In this document: positions 44,081 through 54,744 of the stretch, in pieces | Layout of the letters: each line of letters opens with the position of its first letter | How positions within the stretch are numbered: the stretch's first letter is position 1 | Source: Tolypeutes matacus | Taxonomy: Eukaryota > Chordata > Mammalia > Cingulata > Chlamyphoridae | Length of the DNA stretch: 64,000 nt | Assembly: GCA_026826555.1 (NCBI GenBank) | Contig: JAKSZT010053769.1 | Span: 5,837,971-5,901,970 of the forward strand | Direction of reading: 5' to 3' | Translations under genes and position numbers: made by a program | Notes under the pieces: model-generated | What the model was told of the DNA's origin: nothing | The model's database searches: none | What the model saw: only the letters and a program-made list of their open reading frames with translations

Positions 44081-44384
44081 CTGCCTTAACCTCCTGTATT
44101 TGAAATATAACAACATAAATATAATGATAATATATTCATATTTGTTATCATAGTAAATTCACCAAAGGTATCTATTGAGTGCCAAATTGAAGCCCAGCAA
44201 AAATTTGATAGGGATCCTGTCTTCAAGAAGTTAATAACTTATTCAAACAGGACACATTTACAATATTTTTCAAAAGAAAAAATTTTTTTCATTGAATGAA
44301 TTTATATTTACTATAAGAGCAATATCAAATCAAAGTGGAATGAGCATAGGTTGTACATTGGAGAATTATGCTGGACTAAGTGCT

Positions 44385-44500
44385 AAGAGGACAGGGGCTA
44401 TGTTTGACTTGCTGCTGTATCCCTGGGTCTACAGCAAGTACCTGCCACTTAGAAGGTGTATATTATAATGGTTGATATTGCTGAATGAATTCTGCTTTGC
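44385..44500 (+). mobile_element. L2 LINE 3' end (sense, short)
   Basis: AAGAGGACAGGGGCTATGTT, 'tgacttgctgctgtatccctggg' and ACCTGCCACTTAGAAGGTGT lead to GATATTGCTGAATGAATTCT, the L2 terminus. Confidence 0.8.
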
Positions 44501-44504
44501 TGTA

Positions 44505-45475
44505 TATGCTTGAAAATAGGTTCTTATACTAACTGTGATTAGAAACACAAAATACACCAATGGCTTCATTTGGGAATGAGACCCAAGCAGACTTTCCCCA
44601 TCTCTTCCTTAGAACAGAGCAGGTGAATTCCAATTTTACAGCCTTCTTCTTACCTAATATATGTAAACATAACTCCAGTTTTCCACATCTTCCTTTGGTA
44701 TAATTAATTCTGACCACTGATTCCTATTCTAGATTTCTTTTCAGCGTCTCTCCACAGTTTTTTCTTTTTTCACCAACTGTCCACTTATTTTATTTACTTT
44801 TCTTTCTCTGAGTAGAAATACAGAACAGTCAGTGTCAAAGTACCGATGAGTCATGGAACAGTGCAAATAGACATTTGGGTTCCTTTTCTCCCATTTTGGG
44901 AACACCTTGTTCATCAGATCTGAAATAAAAAATCCAGCTTCTGTGCTTATCCCTAAGAAAGGTAATGGAGTCTGGGGCATGGAAAGAAAAAAAAGAAAGT
45001 TAAAAAATGTAGGACAATTTTTCAAGTGTTAATAAATATGCTGGAGAAAAAAAATAAAATAGAATTGACAGTGATAAAATACTTAAACTTGAATTTTTCC
45101 TTTAAAATACTTAAAATTGTGACAATAATTTAATCTTTTCTTTGACTTTAGCACTAAAAACTATTTTTAAAAAATCATTTGCCAAGACTGAGAGTTAAAG
45201 TCTGCACAACTGCCTGTGCATGGTTTCTCTGCCTTGGTTTCTAGTTGGGTCAGCTAATATTGCTGGGAGGTTCCTTTCTTTGCTCCTACCTGACCTTGGA
45301 ATAACTTGCCTCCTCTCATCCTGGACTTCATTAGTCCTGTCTGCCAGAAGTTGTCATGGAAACATCTACTTTCAGACTATCATTGGTTGGAAATATGTGC
45401 TTTAAACATAAAACCCATATAATTATATTACCTCAAGTTTTTATAATAGAGAAAACATTCTTAAAAATATGATAA
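44505..45475. other. Unassigned sequence, no gene seen
   Basis: The 94-codon minus frame (44741-45025) has no recognisable domain and sits in AT-rich DNA. Confidence 0.55.
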
Positions 45476-45534
45476 TCCAGCCACTCCATCATGACCAAGA
45501 GTATCATTTGGGTTTGTAATCCCTTCTGTTGTTT

Positions 45535-45905
45535 TTTTTTTTTCTCTCACAATTGTTTGGCTTTTCCATAATTGTGATTGTAGTGAACACAAAATATTGT
45601 CCAACTTTTTCACCCAATCATTTTTATACAGAAATTTCACCTTTCTTGCTGTTAACACCTTCACTGATGATTTTTTGATTCTTAATTTTGAACTAGTAGC
45701 TATACCATAATGTGATTAACATTTCTCTTATGGTTAGAGTTTATATTCTTTCTTTTTCTTTAATTTTCTCTCTCTTTTTGTCTCTCTTTTCTCTTTTGGC
45801 TATTAAAAATAATATTGCAATGATTTACTATCTTCATGTACATAAACACAAATTGCTTAAAATTATTCTCCTGGAATAGATTCCCAGAAATAATCAGCTA
45901 AATAT
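45535..45905 (-). mobile_element. Probable L1 LINE fragment (antisense, decayed)
   Basis: 'tttggctattaaaaataatattgcaatgatt' and ATTCTCCTGGAATAGATTCC CAGAAATAATCAGC are equivalent to the reverse L1 blocks 'ttgctattacaaacaatgctgcaatgaa' and 'taggatagattcctagaagtggaattgct'. The left part is an approximate boundary. Confidence 0.5.
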
Positions 45906-45909
45906 ATCA

Positions 45910-46860
45910 GATGCAACAAAATAAATAGTTTGGTTACATGCCTAGATTATTCATACTACTATATAAACTGTATCTATAAACAATTAAAGGTACATTAGTA
46001 AATACAGAATCTGGCTTTAGGTAGTCTCTCCTAGTAGAATTCCCAGATCTCACTGTATCTATTTCTTTGTAAACCTCCCGAAGTCTGAAGTCTGATTATT
46101 ATTATTATTTTTTTAATTCTAGATCTCACTTCCCTCTCACATTTGTTGGAGAAAACTCATCTTCCCCAAGTCTTCAGGTTCTATTGACCTATTTATTGAG
46201 TCTTTGTCCTCTTTCTAGAAACCTCTGCATTCTATTTGATCATCTCTTTTTGTAATCAAAGAATCATTTTTCTCTGATGAAGGAGAATATTCTTTGTACA
46301 TTCCTTGCAAGAGGCATCCATTATTCTCCAGGGATTAATAATGTACTTAAAAATCTTGCTTTTCTGTAGAACTGATTCTGAGGTCTCAAGCTACTGGAAC
46401 ACGTATTTCGGCAAAGAAAGAATTCAAATATAAGCAAACTGCCCATTTTAAAAGAAGATTCAAGGCCCAACCTTTTGGGCTTGGCCAGTTTACAGAGAAA
46501 GGTCTCTGATAAAAAACAGTCCCATTTTCACAGCTTTCATGGTCCCTAGCACAGTATGTCTAGGCACTTAGTAAATTACACACGGTTCAAATTCTCAAAA
46601 CCCTATGAAGGGTTTATGAGTTAAGTGTTAGAGTTACCAGATATGCCTCAATTCCATAGAATAATAATAAGCAAGCAAGACTGTTTTTCAGATGTCAGTT
46701 ATGAATGTGATCTCAAGACCATTAAGAAAAAGAGCAGTGCTATATTAAATTGTTTAAAAAAAATCTAATTGTGTTTCCTTTTGTCTAGCTATATAAGTTT
46801 TTGTAGAACATTTCTATTTCTAGCTTTGTTGGGATTCCCTAAGATAAATCATTTTTCACA
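45910..46860. other. Unassigned AT-rich sequence
   Basis: No gene or nameable element seen. Confidence 0.55.
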
Positions 46861-46867
46861 TAGAAAT

Positions 46868-47105
46868 AATGAAGTGGTAAGAACTAGAGCTTTGGACTCC
46901 AATAAAAGTGAGTTTGGGTTCTAACTTGAGTTCTGGGTTTGAGTTCAGTTGTGTGTCGATGGGCAAGTTACTTAACCTCATACCTATACAGAACTTGTGT
47001 CATGGACTTTTTGGGAAGTTTAATTGAGATGATGTATATGGATTGCTTAGTATTATACTTGGCACAAAATAGGTGCTCAATGCATACTGACTACTTCTAT
47101 TAATA
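46868..47105 (+). repeat. MIR SINE (sense)
   Basis: GTGGTAAGAACTAGAGCTTT, 'ggactccaataaaagtgagtttgggttc', GGGCAAGTTACTTAACCTCA, TTAATTGAGATGATGTATAT and ACTTGGCACAAAATAGGTGC TCAATGCAT give a full-length MIR with a small internal expansion near the core. Confidence 0.87.
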
Positions 47106-47183
47106 GTAGTAACTGCTTGTGAATTTGGTGCTGAAAGTAATGGATTCTGTTAAAATCAGCAAATATTGAAGAACCACCTAATT

Positions 47184-47376
47184 CAGGGGTTCTTAACCTT
47201 TTTTGTTCAATGGACCCCTTTGCCAGTCAGGTAAAAACCACGGACCCCTTACTAAGTCCACACTATACTGTGTATTATTTAATAAATAAATCACATCTGT
47301 ACCAACTTGTCCCCACAAGAGTAATGTTTTTTTGAATTTCAGTTCAAGCTCACAGACCCCTTATTAAGAACCCCTG
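47184..47376 (-). mobile_element. hAT-Charlie element, internally deleted copy
   Basis: The left end CAGGGGTTCTTAACCTTTTT and right end TTATTAAGAACCCCTG are inverted repeats. The left part (CAATGGACCCCTTTGCCAGT) is the reverse complement of the right part of the 6.1-kb copy, so the two are opposite-strand members of one family; here the middle is missing (193 versus 374 bp). Flanks ACCTAATT and ACCCAATG match at six of eight positions. Confidence 0.85.
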
Positions 47377-47394
47377 ACCCAATGGTTTGTCTTC

Positions 47395-47512
47395 ACTAGC
47401 TTATTGTACACTATGGTAGGGGATTTGCCTGTCCACTGTATCTCCAGTGTCTAGTTCCTGATTATAGAAGACATTCCTTAAAATAGGCATGAATAAATTA
47501 ATGAATCACTTC
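47395..47512 (+). mobile_element. L2 LINE 3' end (sense, short)
   Basis: 'gtaggggatttgcctgtccactgtatctccagtgtctag' and AAAATAGGCATGAATAAATT AATGAATCA correspond to the L2 end 'gcagggactttgtctg...tatccccagtgcctag...gctcaataaatatttgttgaatgaat'. Confidence 0.62.
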
Positions 47513-47514
47513 CT

Positions 47515-50500
47515 AACTTGCATCTCTCTGTTGGTCCTTTAAGTAAGCAGATATTTTCTTAGCCACAGGAAAATCAAATATCAAATAACAGATATCAAAT
47601 CCATTGCCTTCTGGTGTGAAGCTTTTAATTTCTCTCCTAGGAGGCTAGTTCACATAAATAAAACACGAAAAAAAGAAAATAGCTCTGCCTGATTCTCTAA
47701 GTTCAGAAAAACAACCAATTTTTTAATATCATAGTAATTCCTAGAATGACTAGCTGGGCTGGGATTGAGACCAAATGCCTTGACACTAATGAGCCATTTA
47801 TGAAAATTACTTAGCCTGAAGTAATCCTATCGGAATGTCATTAGTAGCTGTCACTATTGTTATAGAAGAGAATCAGGAGGTTTTTTTCTTTTCTTTTCTT
47901 TTCCAATATATTTTTTAGATTTCTGTATTTTGTGTGTCACACATAAGGCATCATGGTTTGGGTATTTACATAAGAGCCAAACAGTCCTAATAAATATTTA
48001 ATCATTTCTAATGTGTCCTCTTTGGTAGGGAGAATGAAGCAAACGGCCCAGGTCTATAGCATAACTCCAAGGCAGGTACAGATTAAACTTGAAACAAGAA
48101 AGACCTATTCCAACTAAAATCCTTCAAGTTGCAGCTGAAAAATCCTTTCTTAGACTTCCACATTTTTACTAATTTATGCCCTCTATAAAGACATACTTTC
48201 TTGATATGCATTTGTGTGCATTTATTTCTTGGTGACCTTGGTACAGAATCAGGCTTGGGATATAGTTGCCTTGTAAAAAAAATTCAAGGGAATATTTTCT
48301 GGGTTTTGCTGACTATGCCTTGGAAGCACATGAATTATGGTATAGGGCTGAAACTTCACCTACTTGTTAATTGGCAGGTTAAATTTTTATGAGTTTCTGG
48401 TACCCTGGCGATACATGACTATTAAAATTTGCAGGTGGTTCAAGGGGAGAGAAATGTAAGTTCCTGTGCTAGTAATATATCATAAAAGTGTGTATTTCAT
48501 GTGCCTGTTGTGGAGACTTTAATACTCTTTCACAATATAAGCTGATTAAGGAATCTTTATGGTTCTCATTAACTATGGGTCTTTTTTTTTTTTTTTTTCA
48601 TAGAAAAGTGAAAAGTGTAATGATTATAGACAGAAGCATAGAAGAAAATAATTAGCTACGGTGTGTACCTCTCTGAGACTAACTATAAGCTTAGTGACAC
48701 CCTCTGCATTCACCTCCCAACCCTTGGAAACTGCCGTTATTTCAAAAATTGCTTCTACCACCTGAAATGCCATAAATCAGAGGATTTCCTGCCCTGTCAA
48801 AAGATAGTGTTTGTTTAATTATACTTGTGCTATATTTAAATGCTAACATGTTTCTTTTTTTTTTTTTTTTTGAGTCCATCATTTCATCAAGAAATTTATA
48901 GATATATTGTAAGTTAGTGACGTGATTCCATACAAATAGACTCAATTTTGGTAAAAATGATGGGATGGGAGTCCTTTGGAAGTTATATACTTTCTTATGT
49001 TTTACATGTGGTTTTAGAAAAAAATCCTCAAATATTGGCTAAATTAAACATTTTTCCCAAATCCTAGAGGTAACTTTTTACAATTAGGATTATAGCTTGT
49101 TTTAACAAAGAGAAATACTGAAGTGAATTAGTTTTAATTAAGAAAAGCAGAAAAATGAACAAAGTGTTCATCTATGTTTAATTTTTATAATAAAAATATT
49201 TTTATTATTATAGATTTTATGTAATATACTTATATATTTTATTGTTTTAAAATTGCACACTGCACATTCTTTGTGTAAGTTTATAATAACATTTTTTTTT
49301 CATGGAACCAGTTGTTAAACATTATATGCTTAATTTTTCTTTCAGTCTTTTCCTTTACTCATTTTTTTGGGGAAATTCTATTTGCTTTTTTCTTTCTGTG
49401 TTAAATAATAATCTAAAAATAGTTCTTTTGGAATACTAGTTATGGTTTAGTTTCTTCACTTTATTTTATAATATATTATGTTTCAGTTTGAAGGAACTGA
49501 ATATATTTGTGCTTGTTGCTGAGAAAGAAAAACAATCTTTCTTCAAGTCCATTCTTTTTTTTTTTTAATTATGTCTTAATTTGGTTTTAGGTAAGGGAGA
49601 GACAAGAATGGTGGGATTGGGTGGGGGAATGGAGATATTGGAGAACAAGATGAGGATGATATAGACAGCTGAGAACTAGCACCACAGGAGTGCTATGGTC
49701 AATGCTGGCATTGAAGAAGGAAAGTTTGTGCTGGATGGGCAATCCTGTTGGGGCCCTTTGTTCTGACATCAGTCATGAGAACATTGTCTCCAAAACTCAG
49801 CATGCCAAGAACCTATAATATAATATATTTTAGAATGCTTTCTGAGCATGCCTACCTATACAGATTTATGTATTTGCTGTTAAAATCCTTTGTTTTATTA
49901 GGACTCAATAATCAAGTATATGGCTTTCTTTAAATTAATTCATTTCTTAAAAACTTATTTTGTTTAATTTATGAGAGTAGAGCAGAAATAAACTTGATAG
50001 GAATATCTTCCTTTTAAATATTTGTTCTCCTTACTTTTTCTTCTTTAAGAGTATTTTGCTTTGGATAAAAAGAAATATAGGTTCTTTTGACCTGATGAAA
50101 TGCAGGAGGGTGGGGATAGAGGTAATAATTAAAGCTTCTGCCTAAAATTCTTTTAAAAGCTGAAAAACTATCTCAAATGATATTTTTATCAAACAAATAG
50201 TTTTAGAAAAAATGGGATAAATATAAGTTTTACAAATATTTCGCTGTTTTGGTGGGGCTGTGGGAAGCAAACTCTGTTTTGTAGGAAAGATGTAAAAATA
50301 AAAAAATAAGGATGGCTTTAGAAAATTAAAATCCAGTCAAGGAAGTATTTGGGAATCAAAGCCCAGGTTTGGAAATCCATCTCTTCTCAAGTGAAAAGGT
50401 GCTAAGCTGCTCAGCAAGAAGCCATTTGTGGATTAGGCTTGCCTGTCAATGGACTGGAGGTGCTAATAAGCTAATAAGCCAAGAGTTCCAGCTCCTGAGT

Positions 50501-50835
50501 TTTTGGTGTATCCATTGGACTGCTGTTTGGTACCCACCTTTGGGAAAGATGCAAGTCAGTCTACAAGATTTATTGGGGATATACTCTTTATATAGGTCTT
50601 TCACTAGATGCCTGTATGAAGGAAAGAAAGTTTATGTAAAAATAGATAACAGGGATATGTGTTACCTTATTTACTAGCTGGAAAAACAAACAAAAAATTC
50701 AGCTCACCATGAAAACTCTAATAAATATAAGAGTCTGAAATACAGATTGAGTGTATCAGTCAGAGGAGCAGGCAGAGGTATGGGTTTCAGTAAACAGAGG
50801 CTTCCCAATCCTGTAATAGATAGTGATAGTGATTG
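47515..50835. other. Unassigned sequence with three long T tracts
   Basis: T runs lie at ~48582-48599, ~48855-48872 and ~49555-49566; they may be tails of minus-strand retroposons I cannot identify. The 102-codon plus frame at 50369-50677 shows no family signature. Confidence 0.5.
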
Positions 50836-50839
50836 CTTC

Positions 50840-51062
50840 CAGTTAAGAGAGATTACTCTGTGGTAGGCTCTGTGCTTTGTGCTGTATGATCATTTATTTC
50901 CATCATTTAGTCTTAGAGGAATGCTACGATGGAGACAGGGTTGTCCTCCTGTTAGCTGGAGACCCTGAAATCAGAGGAGTGAGGAACTTGCTGGACATTG
51001 CATCACTAAGAGACTCACTTCCACGTCTGACATGCTGCAAAGCTTGAACTCTTTACTGCATG
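50840..51062 (-). repeat. MIR SINE (antisense)
   Basis: TCTGTGGTAGGCTCTGTGCT, 'tgatcatttatttccatcatttagtc', GGAGACCCTGAAATCAGAGG and ACGTCTGACATGCTGCAAAG follow the reverse MIR order. Confidence 0.6.
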
Positions 51063-51069
51063 GCAGAAA

Positions 51070-52045
51070 ACAAAGCAAATGTAATTTAGAACAAAAAAGT
51101 ATAAGCCTTATGCAATAGGGACACTATCTCCATGTTGTAACTGTTCAGTTATGAGAAAGAAATTATATACAAATCAGAAGAAATGAAAGTCTAACAAATG
51201 AAGTCTCTTAAGCTAAAGAAAACTTGAAAAAGACCCGAAACAATACTCTAATGAAATGTAATTTAATTTTCTTCATCCATATTTAAAAGACTTTGAAAAA
51301 CTTTAGAAACTAATATAAAACAAAACAGTTAAAACCACATCAATAAAAAATGTCACTTCAAGGTTTAAAAATAGGTACATCTTCAGATTAACTAATTAAT
51401 TAAAATATGACAGTTTAAGAAGCAAAGTATGAAAATTACCAGTGGGTGGTATAGATCTACTGAAGTTCTGTTTAAAAGCATTTTTTCAGTTTTAATTACC
51501 AACTAAATAGAGAAGATAATGCCATAATTTGGAAAGACATGTAAAATAATAGTATATAATTGCCTGTAAGTATTTATATTTTATAAAAAATTATAAGTTG
51601 TTTGATTTAGTGATATCACAAAAGGAAGGGGAGGGGGAGGAGTTGGGGAAACAGCAAACTTAATATAGCTACACTATACTACTGGTTCAACTAAGTTCAA
51701 TTTAAAAGGTGTAAGGAAAAAAAGCAGAATTATTGAACTAATGGTTCCTACCCAGGCTCCATCTCTGTTTCCCTAAGGATCCACCAAGTTAGTAATTTGA
51801 GTGCTTATTGATATTTAAAAATCCATTATGTGAATACCTTATGTTAAGGCTACACAGGACTTTAAATGCTGAAGTTTTTCATTTATTTGCTACATTAACA
51901 GGGTATGATAAACCCTGCCTCCCACATATATATACAGCTCCAATTGGCTGTTGCAAGTGTCTTTGTTAATAATTCTTAAGAAACCAAATTAATTCTTACT
52001 TAAAAAATTTACTTGGTTGGAAATAAATGAAATAAATTTTGAAAT
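51070..52045. other. Unassigned AT-rich sequence
   Basis: No gene seen. A G/A-rich patch with AGGGGAGGGGGAGGAG lies at ~51630. Confidence 0.55.
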
Positions 52046-52051
52046 AATGGC

Positions 52052-52113
52052 TACTTAGAGTAATAGATAATAATAATAAACGGGTACTTAGAGTAATAGA
52101 TAATAATAAACGA
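52052..52113. repeat. Tandem duplication, 33/30-bp units
   Basis: TACTTAGAGTAATAGATAAT begins both units (52052 and 52085), each ending in (ATA)n AAACG; the first unit has one extra TAA. Confidence 0.95.
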
Positions 52114-52524
52114 TAAAAAAAAAGCTGGGGAATTACTGTTTGGAATACTTAGACCTGTAAAACTCATAAATTACTCATATCTTATGTAGAAATGAGGCTG
52201 AAATTTACATTTATGCTGCATGTAACTAGGACATTTAGCATTTGGGTTAGTTAAAAATTATTAACTCGATGGTAGGTGCTGTGTATTAGTGTCAAATAAA
52301 GCATACTTTAATATTCTGTACTTTCCTTGAATACTGTATAAGCCAGTAGTGTGATAAGAGATTTAAGTTAATGTGCTAATAAACTCACTTCAGACTAAGA
52401 CCAAACATGAGAAATTTCAGCTCAAAAAGGAAATTAGAAAGTCAGGGGGAAGAACTAACAAGTAAATGAGTGAAGTTTTAAAATAAGGCATCATAACTGG
52501 GATGCAGCTTCTAAAATAATAACA

Positions 52525-52661
52525 GGGAAGCAGCTGTGGCTCAATCAGTAGGGCTCCCGTTTACCATATGGGAGGCCCCGGGTTCGGCGTGGTTAGCTGA
52601 CCCAGTGAGCACAAGCAGCAAGGGGGGGATAAATGAATAAATAAATAAAATCTTAAAAAAA
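52525..52661 (+). repeat. DAS-type SINE, young subfamily, internally deleted
   Basis: GGGAAGCAGCTGTGGCTCAA, CCCGTTTACCATATGGGAGG, CCCCGGGTTCGGCGTGGTTA and a (AAATAAAT)n/AATCTTA tail. TAAAATAATAACA is an exact duplication at 52512-52524 and 52662-52674. Relative to the copy at 26.7 kb it lacks ~46 bases right after CGGGTTCGG, including the rest of the B-box half-site. Confidence 0.94.
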
Positions 52662-52679
52662 TAAAATAATAACATACTT

Positions 52680-53625
52680 AGGCATTTTTAAAACACGGTT
52701 ATTTGACATTTATTTTTTAAATGTATTTAAGTTAAAGTTTAAAAAATATTTGAGCCAAGCTTCAGATATATTTCCTTTTGTTAAAGAAAACATTTTATTT
52801 TCATTGTTCTTCTCTAAAGATGTAGCAAAAATATTGGCCATTACATTACATGATATCCCTATGCCATTATGTAAGAATCACAGGTTAAATTTTTAAGTTT
52901 ATTATTGGGGGAAGTGTTCATTAAAGGAAAAAGCAAGCAAACGAACAAGAAACAAGAATAAAAAACAACAACTTATATGCTACTTTTTATCAAATAATGT
53001 GAGACATGTCTCCCTTCCGTCCCCATTTTTTTGGCCTTGGCCAGTAAAATACTTACAGTAGAATTTAGAGTTCAGCTATGGTAAATAACTTATCTCAGTC
53101 CTACTGCAACAAGAGCATATCTTTCACTATGTATTTTATTTTTATTTTAAATTATTCAGTAATATAAATATTTAATTGTTTAAACTATACCTAAAACACC
53201 TTTTAGATGTTTATGAGAAATGTATTATTTGGAACTGATTCCTGTGATATCACAAAGTTTTGCATCTTGATCTTTCTAAGTTATATTGTGTGTTCTTTAG
53301 TGAATAAACAACTTTATGTGGGCAGAATATTAAGGATAGCAACATTTACTCTTATATGCAGAACAACATTGTTATGGTGGACAAAAACATTTCTTAGAAA
53401 AAATTAAGAAAAGATATAACTTAGAAGTTCTCTGTCCATCTCTCTCCCCATCCACATTCTAGAGAAATCTTATTTTAGATCCTACGTATTTAGTCTTAAT
53501 TCCATGTTTCCCATCCCTTTCTACCTTGCCTCTTTATTCTGTGATCTTTTACCTCTTTCTTTTTCTCCTTATTTTGCTAGTTTCCCATCCTTCCTCTCTC
53601 TGTGTTCCTACCTCTTTCTCCTAAT
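52680..53625. other. Unassigned AT-rich sequence
   Basis: No gene or nameable repeat seen. Confidence 0.55.
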
Positions 53626-53629
53626 TTTA

Positions 53630-53757
53630 CAGATGATAAAACTGAAGCTCAGAGCTATTAAATGACTTTTCAGAGTTTATACAAGTGCTAGTTGGTCAAA
53701 GCTGAGGCCAGAACTCTGATCTTCTGTTCCTGGCACACTCTCTGCCTGAATTTCTAA
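53630..53757 (-). repeat. MIR SINE (antisense)
   Basis: ATTTTACAGATGATAAAACT, GAAGCTCAGAGCTATTAAAT, 'gtgctagttggtcaaagctgaggcc' and AGAACTCTGATCTTCTGTTC are the reverse MIR blocks. Confidence 0.82.
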
Positions 53758-53759
53758 TG

Positions 53760-54640
53760 AAGTTATTTCTTAGATCATAAGATGATGCTGAGGGAGTGTG
53801 ATATAGTTCTCAATTGCTCAGTGTATATGTGTTTTACTGTCTAAACTAGAATGTCCAGGGGGCTGATATTCAGCCACTTCTGCCTGGCTGTTTTACCAAC
53901 ACTGCCAGTTGTTAAAACATTGAAATATATCCACAGTGGCCCACACATAGCCACTGCTAGGAGCCTCTCAATTGTGCATCCTTCTGCTAAAACATTCCTC
54001 AGGAACCACTTACTAGTCTGCACTGCCCTCACATGTTGGCCCAGGAGTAATCAAAGTGAATCATTTAGCTGCCGAAGGTTGGGCAAAATGATCAATTGGG
54101 CACATCAATTTTTTGTTGTTGTTTTTTACAATAGGTAATAAAAATATATTCATTATTGAATTATTAGAAACATATTTTGTAACATCCTTTCAGTAATTTA
54201 ATATGCTAACATAACAATTAAATTTTAAAAATCACATAATTTTGATAACACTCTGACTAAAAATATTGCATTAAATATTCATCTTATTTATCTTTTTGTT
54301 TTGCTTCTTTGTTAGCTAATGATGAGAGGAAACATTTAGTCTCCTGAAAGAATGTTGGTTTTGCTTGCTTTGATTTCATTTTTTTGTTGTTGTGGGTGAC
54401 AAATGTCTAAAAACAGTATTCAAGGACTTATTTTGTAATACGGGATTTTTCTAGCAGCTATGTCCGCTTACGGTTTTGCAAATGTTCCTTTCAGAGATCA
54501 TTTAAAAGTTTTGATTCTGAAGTAATTCAGAGTATCTATATATTTTTTTGTGGATTTCTAGTATGAAAATACTATTGGTACATCTTTAATATGTTATTGC
54601 TTTAATATTTTCAGTTTGTTAACATGAGGAAGTACATTGA
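53760..54640. other. Unassigned sequence, no gene seen
   Basis: The 53840-54060 part is GC-richer and carries overlapping 95-codon (+) and 63-codon (-) frames, neither with a domain or splice context I can support. Confidence 0.5.
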
Positions 54641-54644
54641 TTGA

Positions 54645-54712
54645 CCAGGGGTAGGACTTAAACATACCTTACGTGGGAGACATGTTTCAGTCCCCAACAG
54701 TGCCGTTCCAGC
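54645..54712 (+). repeat. Possible degenerate DAS-type SINE
   Basis: 'ccaggggtaggacttaaac' and TTACGTGGGAGACATGTTTC AGTCCCCAACAGTGCC resemble the DAS body '...cacatgggaggtccgggttcaatccc', but several key positions differ and no duplication is visible. Confidence 0.28.
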
Positions 54713-54744
54713 TTTGTTCTGACTTGTGTTAGTGTGTATCTTTT

